A DNA stretch of 64,000 nucleotides from Anthoceros angustus (GCA_010909165.1 MU008152.1:434001-498000); one strand, 5' to 3'; counted from the first letter of the stretch, positions 11,131 to 21,781 are shown. The notes: generated by a model from the sequence alone, not told the origin. Program-made: numbers and translations.

Positions 11131-11763
11131 GTATGTACACTTTCTTTGGGTGGCGGCACCCAATAGTCCCTAGGAGGACTGGTCTTGGCAACTAAGTTTT
11201 GATGTGGCCAATGGAGAAGCAAAATGAAAGCAGAACAATGTCGGCTCCACCCACATGAGAGGAAGTACATAGAGTGGTTGGCAAAGGTCGAACATGCAAA
11301 GGTGAAAAAGTTGAAGACCGTGATGATTGAATGTGTTTGTCGTGTGGATCATGTGAGGGGTCTCTGTCAATTTGTCATGCACCTGGTTGTGAGTGTTTAG
11401 AGGCCATGTGACCAGACCCTTTTTTGGACAAATGCGATGTGAGTTGGGGATAAACACTTTGAGGCTGGATCCCATGTTGTATCAATGGGTGTACGCCTTG
11501 TGACGAAATGCCCCATTTTGTGAGGGAACACCGAGTGCTGACCCCCCTATGTACTGAATTGTTCAATGTATATGACAGCTTAGAATGAACGAGTGCCCTT
11601 CAAATTGCGTTCGCGCGTGACAATGGGGTCCAACAAAGCCTGCTTAACCTAGCATCCTCCACCCACAAATGGCACAAACTGATGGCCCAGTGAAGAGTGA
11701 AAAAACTCGAAGGGCTCAAGCACAATCTGCCCATCACCACACCGTCTGGAATTGGACTAAACA

Positions 11764-11770
11764 TATATAA
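11764..11770 (+). promoter_or_regulatory. TATA-like box (unit 1)
   Basis: TATATAA followed by a pyrimidine-rich stretch; the same box is present in unit 2 at 13402-13408. No well-supported gene follows in unit 1. Confidence 0.3.
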
Positions 11771-12091
11771 GGATGGCACCCAGCTACATTCCTACTCTGC
11801 CTGTGCATTCAAACTGGTGCATTGTGAACAACACAAATTGCTAACCAAGTGAAGTATGCGCTAGCCTATGAACAAAGGAACATGTAAGGCTGCGAAGTTC
11901 CTTCCCATCGTGCTTGGATGGATTAGGCATCCACAACACTTCCACCATCGTCATCCTCGCCCTCTTGCACCATATTATTGTCGACACCTCGGATCTGCAG
12001 ATTAGGCTCCCCGCCGCGTTCTTCCCGACCATACGGCGTGGCGCGGCGGCGTCTCGCCCCGCAGCCCAATACCGCTTCCGCCTTTATGCGG

Positions 12092-12420
12092 TGGTCGCTG
12101 TATGCCGCTCTGCACCCCACGCAAAAGAAGAGCTAAGTGGCGCTCGCCAAAAGCGTAGCAGAGTACTGGGCATCAGTGGCTTGGAACACAATGGAGGCAG
12201 CAGCCAGAGCGGCAGCCGTTTCCGCAGCAGCAACATCGGAGCCTGGGTTGGTGGCGTCAATCTTGTAGGCAGTGCGGTCAGTCTGCATGTCCTCGGGCCT
12301 TTGCCAGCACGTATGATCCTTGGTCGGATCCGCCACTTGAACGTACAGCTCGCTTGGCCCTGTGTGAGCTTTGAACAGATAGTCAGTCCCCCAACGGATG
12401 GCGTCTTGTGGTAGTGGCCG
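12092..12420 (-). pseudogene. GH9 exon fragment, third copy
   Basis: Minus-strand fragment covering only the [20 protein letters not shown] to [11 protein letters not shown] region. It carries the same TAG as the 9407-10787 copy (here 12133-12135), showing that the nonsense change came before the tandem duplication. It is truncated on both sides. Confidence 0.85.
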
Positions 12421-12761
12421 CCGGGGAGGAAACAATCGTGGTCGGGCTGGCCCATTGAAGCGGAGGGGGCCTCGGCGTGGAGGGAGGAAAACTCGTGCCA
12501 GACGTAACCAGCCTGATGAAGAGCCTCAACGACCTGAAGGTATGGGCCATGGTTCGATGACCGTGACTACATGTACAAATTTCATGGTGTTGGCTCCGAA
12601 GGGAAATCATGAAGAAGTGGACTTTTATCTCTTGAAATGTATGGAACCTGTACAGAACTTGACGGCAGCCTTCAAGGATACTAATTGGGGAGGGGAGGAG
12701 TTTGAAGCAGGCACTATTGTTGTGAAAGCCTTCTACTATGAGCAGGTTCCCGACAGCATTG
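12398..12761 (+). CDS. Uncharacterised exon candidate (copy 2)
   Basis: Tandem copy of the frame at 10767-11130, ending at the same GTATGT donor. It keeps the [19 protein letters not shown] core and has about half a dozen amino-acid changes upstream. The possible downstream exon has a 2-nt insertion relative to copy 1. Function unknown. Confidence 0.3.
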
Positions 12762-13644
12762 GTATGTACACTTTCGGATCGTGGTGGCGCCACCCAATAG
12801 TCCCTAGGAGGACACAGTCTTGGCAACTAAGTTTTTGATGTGGCCAATGGAGAAGCAAAATGAAAGCACAGAACAACTGTATCGGCTCCACCCACATGAG
12901 AGGAAGTACATAGAGTGGTTGGCAAAGGTCGAACATGCAAAGGTGAAAAAGTTGAAGACCGTGTGATGATTGAATGTGTTTGTCGTGTGGATCATGTGAG
13001 GGGTCTCTGTCAATTTGTCATGCACCTGGTTGTGAGTGTTTAGAGGCCATGTGACCAGACCCTTTTTTGGACAAATGCGATGTGAGTTGGGGATAAACAC
13101 TTTGAGGCTGGATCCCATGTTGTATCAATGGGTGTACGCCTTGTGACGAAATGCCCCATTTTGTGAGGGAACACCGAGTGCTGACCCCTATGTCTTGAAT
13201 TGTTCAATGTATATGATGACTTAGAATGAGCAGGTGCCCTTCAAATTGCGTTGCGTGACAATGGGGTCCAACAAAGCCTCGCTTAACCTAGCATCCTCCA
13301 CCCACAAATGGCACAAGCGATGGCCCAGTGAAGAGTGAAAAAACTCGAAGGGCTCAAGCACAATCTGCCCATCACCACACCGTCTGGAATTGGACTAAAC
13401 ATATATAAGGATGGCACCCAGCTACATTCCTACTCTGCCTGTGCATTCAAACTGGTGCATTGTGAACAACACAAATTGCTAACCAAGTGAAGTATGCGCT
13501 AGCCTATGAACAAAGGAACATGTAAGGCCGGCTGCGAAGTTCCTTCCTACTGTGCTTGGATGGATTAGGCATCCACAACACTTCCACCATCGTCATCCTC
13601 GCCCTCTTGCACCATATTATTGTCGACACCTCGGATGCAGATCG

Positions 13645-14360
13645 GCCCACCCGCTTGGTGCCTCGTCCTTGCTCGGCCCACCCGCTTGGTGCCTCGCCCC
13701 GCAGCCCAATACCGCCTGCCTTGTTGCAGGACGCGGTACTCTACAGAGAGCTTAACGCCGCCATGGCTTGCATCAATCCTCTTGCTTCCACGGCCCAGGG
13801 GGGTGCTTCTACACTTGCGCGTGGCGCCTCTTCGACGCCGGTAGCAACGACAGATGTCGGAAGGCACTCGGCCGAGCATGACCCCATCCTCCTACTGGTG
13901 CGGACTTTGCAGAAGATGATCGGCTTCGCGGGTGAAGGCGAAGCATCACGCCAACAATGCATTGAGGGGTTCTCTGGCCTTTCTTGTGGGTGATCGTTCT
14001 CGACAGGCCCGATGGCAATGTTCCCAAGCAAAACCTGAGACAAAGCAAACAATTCGGCATCACCCTGGTCAGCAAGAAATGGGGACGAGGTTAGTAGGTG
14101 CTTGGTGCAGGGATCGGGAGGACTGATACCGTGGGTGCCTCCTCCCTGGTCGTCCCGCCCCGCCTTGGTGCCTCGTCCTTGCTCGGCCCACCCCGCTTGG
14201 GTGCCTCGCCGCTGCTCGGCCCACCCGCTTGGTGCCTCGCCCCGCCCGCCCGCCTCATCGTGCGCACTGCGTGCCTCGCCCGCCCGCCTCTATCGTGCGC
14301 ACCTGCGTGCCTCGCCCCGACTGCGGGCCTACGTGCCACGCCCGGACTACGCGCCTGCGT
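13645..14360 (+). repeat. GC-rich CTTGGTGCCTCG minisatellite clusters
   Basis: Two clusters, 13645-13705 and about 14150-14350, carry imperfect repeats built on CCCGCTTGGTGCCTCG and GCTCGGCCCACC. The clusters flank the small hypothetical frame. ORFs through them on both strands are low-complexity and are not treated as genes. Confidence 0.6.
13763..13993 (+). CDS. Hypothetical small protein
   Basis: A 76-codon frame starting at an ATG in a textbook strong context (GCCGCCATGG) and ending in TGA. The C-terminal part (ILLLVRTLQKMIGFAGEGEA) could be an amphipathic helix. No family is recognised. It follows the TATA-like box at 13402 by about 360 nt. A gag-like fragment of a retroelement is a possible alternative. 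Confidence 0.35.
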   Translation: MACINPLASTAQGGASTLARGASSTPVATTDVGRHSAEHDPILLLVRTLQKMIGFAGEGEASRQQCIEGFSGLSCG

Positions 14361-14885
14361 GAAAAAAGGGAAGTTCCCTTTCTGTGTACCGGTGAGCGCG
14401 AAGTGGCCGCTTTGGTGCATCCGCTTTGGGCTACCCCATTTCGGTCGGTTTACCAAACCGGACACCAAAAAGACTTGTGGTGTGAACCAAAGTTTCGCGC
14501 GCGAAAATGTGCCCCGTCCCCTCTGTCCTCTTTGGTTTGCCATAGTGGTCTCATTGAGTAGCCATGGGAAGGATTTGAAGTGCAAATTATGGTCAGTCTT
14601 GACTGAATGGTGAATGTTTGAATCCTTGCATGTTTTTGAATGTTTGAATCCTTGCATATTTTTGCCATCATATTCCTATTCCTTTCGTCCACAGGGATAG
14701 ATAAGGTGCGAAAACCAGGAACCTTGCAGCATAAACAAATAGCGTGCAGTATTAATTAGGGTTGTCATATATACACTGCAGTACTAATTACGGTTTGTCA
14801 CTGGGAAGGTCGCGCGGAAGGTCCGTGCGTCTGGTTCTCTGTCCATCCCGGTGTCCCAACGGATGATGATGTGGCCCTCTACATC

Positions 14886-16053
14886 AGGGTGTCATTTTGA
14901 CCCCGCCCCAAGCTCGGTCCCGGTCCGGGCATGTGTTAAAAAAAACATGGGACCGGAGGTTCTTCAGAAGTCCGGTCCCCACCCTCTGTCCCCTATTTTT
15001 TTCGGGGACCGAGGGTTCATAAAAGGTTCGGTTTAAAATTAGTAAATTACTTAATTTTATATCCAAGGATTTATATTTATTATGGACACATGGACCCATC
15101 TTATAATTGGTATGGTCATAAAGATACTTACCATGGATCTATGGGCTATGTCTTTATTTATCTAATTCCATCCATGGCCTATTAATGCAGCCTTTATTCT
15201 ATGAGATTTTATTAGCTTATTTTGATACATCTATAAAGTCATGGAGTGTATGAAGGTTTTGTAATATCTGACTACTCTGAAAGTGAACTAAGTTCTTGTA
15301 TTGCTGGTGCTAATAAATATGCTTTAGCTGTTGTTGAAGCAGTGAATAATAAGTTTCCTGATCTTTGCGTGTTGCATGCTTGTCGTCTATTCAGTCCTAA
15401 ATTTTATCCTGAACATGCAGATGAGCGTATGCAGTTAGTTAATAGTTTGTTAGAGGTATTGTTGAAAAAGTTTGGAACTAACTCTTTGGATGCAAATACT
15501 AATGTTGTCGACCCTTTTGTAGTTGATGAGGTGTGTCAAGCTGAGTTGCTAACATTTGTGTCCATCTTGAAATCTTCTTGTGCTGGATTGAGTATGTTAG
15601 CAGCTTACAAAATATACTCAACAACTCGGGAGTGGCTAGTACTGACACCCTCTATGTTACGTCTTTGGGAATTATGTTTGGTCATACCTTGTAGTACTGC
15701 TATATGTGAGCGAGGATTTTCTAAACAAAACTTTGTGACGAATAACATGAGAACTAATCTTAATATTTTGACCCTTGATGCATTCATGAGTATATCCATC
15801 AATGGTCCGCTTGTTAAGAAGATAGATTAGAATGGTATTTTTAAAGCTTGGAAACACCAGCCTCGACGATAGAATATCTTAGACATTTATATTTTTTATA
15901 TTATTATTTATAAATTATTTATTATATTTAATGACCAAGGGTCGCAAAAAGGCACCGTCCGTGCTCGGTCCGGGACCGAGCGTAGCCAGGCTAGGCGCTA
16001 GTAGGCGGTCCCGGGGACTGAGATAGTACTCGGTCAAAATGACACATGTAGAG
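14886..16053 (+). mobile_element. Truncated hAT DNA transposon
   Basis: About 1.17 kb element. The 14-bp GTGTCATTTTGACC at 14889-14902 (shared core) is matched by its reverse complement at 16032-16045, and the left end reads CAGGGTGTCATTTTGACC, typical of hAT termini. An exact 8-bp direct repeat TCTACATC flanks it (14878-14885 and 16054-16061), the size expected for hAT. GC-rich subterminal palindromes around CTCGGTCCCGG occur near both ends. The element encodes only the C-terminal part of a transposase. The right terminus has about 8 extra bases beyond the inverted repeat, so the exact ends are uncertain. Confidence 0.75.
15246..15830 (+). pseudogene. hAT transposase C-terminal (dimerisation) fragment
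   Basis: A 194-residue open frame whose end reads LWELCLVIPCSTAICERGFS followed by KQNFVTNNMRTNLNILTLD. This is the hAT-family C-terminal dimerisation region, which includes the conserved CERGFS core. The zinc-finger and most of the catalytic RNase H-like part are missing; the usual family length is about 600-800 residues. The frame is intact over the fragment but has no clear ATG. It lies inside the inverted repeats described for the element. Confidence 0.8.
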
Positions 16054-16061
16054 TCTACATC

Positions 16062-17070
16062 GTACGAGCCAGCGTTAATGGCTGTCGATGCGCAGGCAGG
16101 ACGCCAAACTTTCTATGGAGCAGTGCTGCTAGACGACAAGGCGATGGTGCGGCATCCACGTTGATGTCGGACATTTGCACCAGTTCCCAGATGCTGCGGG
16201 AACACGCACAGGGGTATAGTCAGGGGAGGAGATGAGATAGGAGGCATGGAAGCAGCCAGGCCAGAGCTGGTGTACCGACAGGCAAGCATTACTGCATAGC
16301 TGAATGGTTGGAGATGAGAAGAGGCACTCAACAGTCGTATACATTCCCCTAAAAACGTCCACGGTCATGAGCAGTTCTCCCAGGACTTGGGCAAACTTCC
16401 GCTTCTTTCATGGGCTCCAACAAACTCTACTGGTGCAGCCCTTCCGGCTGGTACACAAGTCTATACACGTTCATCCACTTGCTGCTTATGAAAACCCTCC
16501 TACTGCTTATGAACGAGAGTTGCAGGACAATTTTCATAAGGAAGAAATGTTGGGCATTTGCAAAGAAGCAGCACCCTGTTCACCTGTTCAGGGCCAATGC
16601 ATCTGGGACCTGCAGGCACAAGGACCTACATCACACGCACTCGTCCGCGCCAGGTTACTTGTTCCCATCTGTCCTTTCCAGCAAATTCTACTTTTCAAGA
16701 AACCCTGGGTGGTCAGAGACGCATCAGAAGACACCCATTTCGTGAAGCCAAAGCCCAGTCCTACAGAAGCTATGTGAGTAGTTCGTTCGAACCTCTCTTC
16801 TTCCCACACCACACCACACCACACCACACCACACCATAACAACATGGCCCAGCTGTGAAACCCGCAAACTTTGCAATTCTGCATCGCAATGCCAGCATGA
16901 GGAAACAAATATATGCAAGATGGTGCAAACTTCCCAGGAACTAAAGTGAGCAAAAGGCAAAGGAAAGGAGAGCGGCGTCCACCTGCTTCCTCCTCGATTC
17001 CGAGACAACTTGCGAAAAACGAGCGGAGCGGAATTGCGTTGCAGGCGACAAGCACACAACACGTCGTCCC
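16062..17070. other. Spacer with (CCACA)n microsatellite
   Basis: No gene recognised. A simple repeat of CCACA units occupies about 16804-16838. Frames on both strands in 16304-17077 lack known motifs. Confidence 0.45.
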
Positions 17071-18066
17071 CTACCACGCACCATCCAATACCTTATGGTA
17101 CTGGATAACGTGAGGGATAAGGACGGGCGAGTCGTCCTGCTGGGGCGGAAGCCCCTTCTCCTCATCCATCTCCTTCACGGACTTAACCCCCTGCAGCACA
17201 GCCGATCCGGGAACCGGTCTCCCGCCCTCATTGTACAGATCAAACCACGGATACCCATGTTGCGCATACGTGGCCGCGGACACAGGCGACTCGGGGGGAG
17301 CCTCCCCGGTCACATCCCTCCACATCTCCGAATCACACAGATGCACGAAAACCCGCCCTCTCGCCGACTGGTCCCAGCTCTGCAGCCCGTGGTCATCCTC
17401 GTAGATCTCCTGCTTCATCTTACCCCCCACGGCCACGCCCATCTCCACCTCCGAGGCCGGGCCGTCCGCGAACATGAGCCCCGGGCGACGGTAGCTAAGA
17501 GGCTGCTCGTCCGGGAACTTCCCGGGGACGGGCTCGAAGACGCAGAGCTGCAGCCCCCCGTGGGTCTCCTCCCCCGTCACCTGGCCCTCCACGCTGTAGC
17601 CCAGTCCCAAGTGCACCGCCACGAACTGCCGGATGGTGCCGTCCCCATTGTTGATGCCGTCCAGCCAGGGCTGATCCGGCACCACCACGTAGTCCTGCGG
17701 CTCCGCGTGGAGCTCCTCCGACCATGGAGTGCCGGTGATGGCGCACACCTTGCCCACGGCCACCTTGAGCGCATTGGGCCGCCACTCTCGCCCGTTGAAC
17801 CCTAGCCACATGGCCTCCCGCTGGAAGATCGGCAGGAACACCCCGCCGTGCTGCCGCCATTTCTCCGGGACCCTGTCTGCGTGGTCTGCCACTCTCCGCA
17901 GTGGGAAGGAGCCCAGCTTCGGTGGCAAGGGGTACGTTCTGCCATCGTCAGGAATGCGGATGGTGCGGTGGAATTGCACCGTCACTGCCCCGATCCTCAG
18001 CTTGTTCCCCTCCACGTGCACTTCCAGATCGGCCCAGCCCGGCGTCCGTCTTCCCGCATCCGCCAT
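17071..18066 (-). CDS. Conserved uncharacterised protein, intronless
   Basis: An uninterrupted 331-residue frame. I chose the ATG at 18066 because its context (GAGCCATGG) is strong; an upstream in-frame ATG at 18129 would add 21 residues. Visible blocks: PLPPKLGSFPLRRVADHADR, a GGVFLPIFQREAMWLGFNG segment, WRPNALKVAVGKVCAITG, QPWLDGINNGDGTIRQFVAV and LGLGYSVEGQVTGEETHGG. I recall very similar proteins from bacteria and fungi as well as plants, always without a known function; that is memory, not a search. No signal peptide or membrane segment is seen. The high GC, lack of introns and isolated position make horizontal origin a possibility. Possible role unknown. Confidence 0.75.
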   Translation of the reverse strand: MADAGRRTPGWADLEVHVEGNKLRIGAVTVQFHRTIRIPDDGRTYPLPPKLGSFPLRRVADHADRVPEKWRQHGGVFLPIFQREAMWLGFNGREWRPNALKVAVGKVCAITGTPWSEELHAEPQDYVVVPDQPWLDGINNGDGTIRQFVAVHLGLGYSVEGQVTGEETHGGLQLCVFEPVPGKFPDEQPLSYRRPGLMFADGPASEVEMGVAVGGKMKQEIYEDDHGLQSWDQSARGRVFVHLCDSEMWRDVTGEAPPESPVSAATYAQHGYPWFDLYNEGGRPVPGSAVLQGVKSVKEMDEEKGLPPQQDDSPVLIPHVIQYHKVLDGAW

Positions 18067-18129
18067 GGCTCTCTCACCTCGCAGCTCAAGCCTCAAGCAG
18101 CCCTCTTCACACACACAGGTTGTGTGCAA

Positions 18130-18690
18130 GGGACAGACTTGACTGTGTCCACAGTGGTTTTCCCAAAAAGTTGTGGAGAGTGCAGGAAATATTTCGAAGA
18201 GTGAAGTTTACTCTCTCCCGGTTTACTTCTGGATGGGCTTTTCCCATCGGTTTTTCACCTCAATAAAAACTTTCTGCTCTCTCCCGTATGTGCATATGCA
18301 CTGTATGTACTACGTAGTATGTACATAGCCCACGATTAAGCCTGAGACAGGTCATAGATAGCGTGTACGAGGCATGTCATCAATCTCCGTGGCAAATAGT
18401 GCCTGGCCTCTACGCGTCATGTTATCCCCATCTGACCCATGCCCGGCACAGGGCATGGGGCCATAGCTTTTGGAACAAACTTGTGGAGGTTCGCAGGAAG
18501 GTTGCATCCAATGGCCGAGATCGAGGTCATGAAACTTGTGTGAGTGGGGCTATATGGGATGTGGCTGTACGGTATTAAGTGAAGGTAACGCTCTTTGCCA
18601 AATCTGCGACCATAGTAAAGCAACTATCATGCCTTCATCCGGTCGCAAGGCAAGGCTTCGCAAACAAAGCGACCGGACTGTGAAAATGTA
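18130..18690. other. Spacer upstream of the uncharacterised gene
   Basis: No gene. A palindromic TACTACGTAGTA lies at about 18309-18320. A possible promoter of the minus-strand gene would lie at 18070-18250, where I see no clear TATA box at the expected place. Confidence 0.4.
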
Positions 18691-18699
18691 CATGGTAGC

Positions 18700-18856
18700 T
18701 TAGGGATTATTTTCAGAGTGAATCAGTGTACAGGGCAAAGAGTTCACAAAGATGAATGTAAACCGACATCGTGTGAGTAACTGTTCATTAAATGTCTATT
18801 CGTAGCTAAAGCGAAACGTGCCCTAACTAGTGCCCTAACTCGCTATGATTCTAACA
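18700..18856 (-). mobile_element. Probable 3' LTR of an old Copia element
   Basis: The minus strand reads a purine-rich AGTGGGAG directly followed by TGTTAGAATCATAGCG at 18856, the usual polypurine tract/LTR junction, just downstream of Copia reverse transcriptase/RNase H remains. Within it, TAGTTAGGGCACGTTTCGC is shared with the LTR at 61046. The outer end is not resolved; the left coordinate is approximate. Confidence 0.4.
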
Positions 18857-19065
18857 CTCCCACTTAGTAAGTGGGCACTAATCTTCATTATTTAATGTTG
18901 ATTATTAACTTGGGATAGTTATAGTTAGGGGAAGGTAACTGTTACACTATCCTCTAGCTCTGATAGCTCTAAAAGTTGCCAAATACCTTCCTTACAAGCA
19001 TGAGTTAAGGAACAATATTCAGCTTCGATTGAGCTAAGAGCTACTGCTTGTTGCCTCTTATTACT

Positions 19066-19745
19066 CTAGCTTGTCACTGTGCCTCCAAGTAGATAGACAA
19101 AATTGCTCGTGCTCTTCTTGTTGTTGGAGTTTCCAACCCAATCGACATCGCTCAAACCTTCGAGCTGAAGAGACTCATCTTGCTTGATGTATGATTGATA
19201 TAAGAGTCCCATATCTGAGGTGGCTCTAGGTGGTTCTAAGATATCTATGAAGAGACTCATCTTGCTTGATGTATGATTGATATAAGAGTCCCATATCTGA
19301 GGTGGCTCTAGGTGGTTCTAAGATATCTAAACACACTTTTAACAGCTTTCCAACGATCCTGTATGGGGTTAGTTAATGAATTGTGAAAAGCTCCCACTGA
19401 GTATGCTAAGTCGGGTCTTGTACAAACCATGAGATACATGAGGCTCCCTATTGCCGAGGAGTAGGGGAGCTCATGAGTGTCAAAGTCTTGACCCTGTTGC
19501 TCATCAGCTAAGCTAAGTTTAAGATTCACCTCCATTGGTGTGGATATAGGTTTGGCCTCTAGCATTTTATAATTGGTTAAAATCTCTTGAATATATATTG
19601 ATTGATGGATAAATATGCTCCTAGCATTTCTATGTCTGAGAACTTGAATCCCTAAACAATGAGAGAGATCTCTACAAGTGGTTATAGCAAACTTCTTTGA
19701 AAGCATTGACATGGTCTCTTCTAGTATATCCTTGGAGTTAGACAT
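19066..19745 (-). pseudogene. Copia reverse transcriptase C-end and RNase H fragment
   Basis: Minus-strand remains of a Ty1/Copia polyprotein: the end of the reverse transcriptase (LSKKFAITTCRDLSHCLGIQ, PYSSAIGSLMYLMVCTRPDL) followed by the start of RNase H (GLSDVDWVGNSNNKKSTSNF). The YVDD catalytic box is missing because the fragment begins just after it, where non-LTR tail sequence joins. An 82-bp tandem duplication disrupts the frame (19167-19248 and 19249-19329). Position and orientation fit the missing 3' half of the Copia element whose gag and integrase lie at 23874-29703. Confidence 0.85.
19167..19329. repeat. 82-bp tandem duplication in Copia RNase H
   Basis: Two near-identical 82-bp units starting GAAGAGACTCATCTTGCTTG, at 19167-19248 and 19249-19329. 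Confidence 0.9.
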
Positions 19746-20240
19746 GAGAAGGAAAAGAAGACTTTTAAGAGACGGGAAAAACTCATCCACCCCAAAAACA
19801 AAAGGGAGAAAAACCCAACGAAGGGCACCATGCCAAGGGGACTAGCCCCCACAATCACGCATTTCAAAAGTACCAACCGCCCGAAGAACTTCGTGGTCAG
19901 TGATGTGAAAATGCCTACTTACTACTGGTATTGAAGAAGCTGCATCCCCCGCGCTCGCTGTCGTTCTGTACACAGCGTTGGCCAATGCCCTCTGCAGAGC
20001 GATGGAAACCCTCTGCCGGAAGAAAGCAACAATACAAGGAAGGGGGAGGCCAACCCCATTCTTGCAGCTATGATAAGCCTTGGCGCAGGCCTTGACGAAC
20101 CTAGAGAAATCCTTGCCCATAGCTCCGTGAGTCTCAATGACAAGGGGGATGAAGGCATGGTCGCCCTGCATAGGAGAGTACTTGTGGACCTTAGTCGTCG
20201 CTGTGGCACGACTCTCGCTGATGGTCAGCCGGGCGCGCAC
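19746..20240 (-). pseudogene. Non-LTR retroelement 3' end (RT C-terminal tail and 3' UTR)
   Basis: The minus-strand frame 19842-20240 reads DHAFIPLVIETHGAMGKDFS and then FRQRVSIALQRALANAVYR, the tail found at the C terminus of one group of LINE-like polyproteins. After its stop comes a short 3' UTR (about 19746-19820) with CCACCC-AAAACAAAAGGG and AAGAAGACTTTT on the + strand. That tail is shared with 59091-59160. The related element at about 31150-33231 ends with the same FI-EAYGAMGGDFD motif. Confidence 0.65.
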
Positions 20241-21355
20241 AGTCCCGTGTCGTTGTAGTAAGGGGGTCCGTTCCCAAGGGAATGATTGGTTCTATTTTGC
20301 ACGTCGTGGACCGATTCTTGCCTCGTCGTCGTGGCCGTTTCTATCCGAGATCGCAACGCGATCGGTTTCACTCCTAATTACTCTTAAGCGTCCGACGAAC
20401 AGGCCCGGCGTGGCCAAACGTTTAAGGACTCGTTCACGTCCATATCCTACCAGTCCGTCCTATGTTTCGTCTAGTCCGTCTCCCTTTCCACGCTCACTAC
20501 GCTCATCACTAGTTGGGGAAGAGTGGGTGGGTTTGCGTGGTCCGGACCTCCGTCGCCGTTCCACCAGGCCTCTCCGTCCAGGCTCTACACGCCCTCCCGG
20601 AGTTCCACTGGTCTCACGCGTTCTGGTCCGCCCGACGTCGACCACCTGCTCCGGAAGAGCAAGGGTCTCTGATCGTTCGCCCCTGCACACACCACCACAC
20701 GTTAGGGTCCGTCACCAGGACCTTGATCAGTCTCTCCGGGGCTGTCTTGCCTGCTCAGTGACTCAGGACTCGCATTAGCAAAGGACACACAAGAGTCTGC
20801 AAAGAGAACGCGGTATCCACCCCAAAAGAAAGATGCCTTACTAGAGCAGCCCTTGCCCTCTTATACTACGCCCTAAGGCAGCGTCTTTATTACACTCCTA
20901 TTCTGAGCTGATGTCCAGCTCAGTGTGCCCTAGCCTCCAGCCCACTATTCCCCTTTGCTAGCCTATCTACGTCTATGGCGGTGGGGCTGGGAGCGCCTCC
21001 GGTGCTCTCCCTTGTCGCTCCACCTCGGGCAGGGCCACCAATCCCTTTCGGAGCGCCCGCTCCTCCTCTCCCTCCTTCAGGAGGTTAAGGTGCCCCCACA
21101 CGTGAATGATAAACGGTGACAGCGCCGATGGGGGCGGCTTCTCGCTGCGCAGCTTCCTGGCCTCCTGGTTGATCCGGGCGAAGATGATTCTTCCCCAGTC
21201 GGCTCTCTTTTCTCTCTATAGGGCGTGGAGGAACACCAGAAAATTGTCACCAAGGTGGTCCACCTTGGTGAGCATGTTCCAATGGACGATGATCTTTGCC
21301 ACCGCCCTCACGCGCCTGTCCAGCAGGTCCGACATAACCATCCATTTGAGGACCG
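20241..21355. other. Region between two parts of the non-LTR element
   Basis: No intact gene. It lies between the ORF1-like frame and the RT tail of the same minus-strand element, so it is probably a collapsed remnant of the missing body. ORFs such as 20137-20778 (+) have no family features. Confidence 0.35.
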
Positions 21356-21781
21356 CTACGTCCCCGGCCTCAAGAGCGCCACCCTTGCTGCTTCCACCTT
21401 CCCCTTCACCTTAAAGGGCTCGGGAACTACACCCCCGACCTCCTCTGCTGGACGGTTGTAGACCGCCCTCAGGACCTCTACGGTCCATCTCCTGGGGTCC
21501 TCCCTCAGACTTTTGGAGCGGACCTCTTTGTTGGCCACCGCCAACATCTTCCGGGCGTACTCCCGGACCAAGGCGACGCTGTCGAACGTCCAAACCGCCT
21601 GGAAGATGTCCAGGTGCCAGTCCTCCACCAATTCTTCGGCCTCCTCCAGCCAAGGCCCGAAGTCCGGGTAACGCTTGGTGACGATGTTCCTCTCCACCAG
21701 GCGCCAGGGTTCCCAGACCTCCGCCGCCTTCTTGGGCCCCATAATTGCACGCCTCTCATTGCCAGGCTTGATGATCGACAA
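21356..21781 (-). CDS. ORF1-like protein of a non-LTR (or unknown) retroelement
   Basis: A 141-residue frame containing AAEVWEPWRLVERNIVTKRY, then PDFGPWLEEAEELVEDWHLD, AVWTFDSVALVREYARKMLA and DPRRWTVEVLRAVYNRPAEE. A decayed copy of the same start (AEVWEPWN) occurs at 33862 on +. In both places the upstream several hundred bases also match, so this is the beginning of a repeated element. A nucleic-acid-binding or gag-like role is inferred from position only. Domain family not recognised. Confidence 0.5.
   Translation of the reverse strand: MSIIKPGNERRAIMGPKKAAEVWEPWRLVERNIVTKRYPDFGPWLEEAEELVEDWHLDIFQAVWTFDSVALVREYARKMLAVANKEVRSKSLREDPRRWTVEVLRAVYNRPAEEVGGVVPEPFKVKGKVEAARVALLRPGT

Larger units (their letters stand above)
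10467..12086. repeat. 1.6 kb tandem duplication, unit 1
   Basis: The segment from CGCTGTATGCCGCTCTGCAC near 10469 through GTCGACACCTCGGATC near 11995 recurs with high identity at about 12090-13640. It holds the 5' end of the inverted GH9 pseudogene, an uncharacterised + strand exon candidate, and a TATA-like box at 11764. The copies differ by scattered substitutions and small indels, so the duplication is not brand new or one copy has consensus errors. Confidence 0.85.
12087..13645. repeat. 1.6 kb tandem duplication, unit 2
   Basis: Second copy of the unit described at 10467-12086, including a shorter GH9 fragment, the unknown exon candidate and the TATA-like box at 13402-13408. Unit 2 ends where a CTTGGTGCCTCG-rich repeat begins (about 13650). 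Confidence 0.85.

Noticed and set aside
16804-16838. (CCACA)n as telomere-like repeat
   Set aside because: Unit does not match plant telomere repeats (TTTAGGG); simple microsatellite.
20137-20778. 213-codon + strand frame
   Set aside because: It is antisense to the non-LTR tail, low in complexity and rich in Arg/Ser/Pro from GC-rich DNA; no motif and no codon-use signal by eye.
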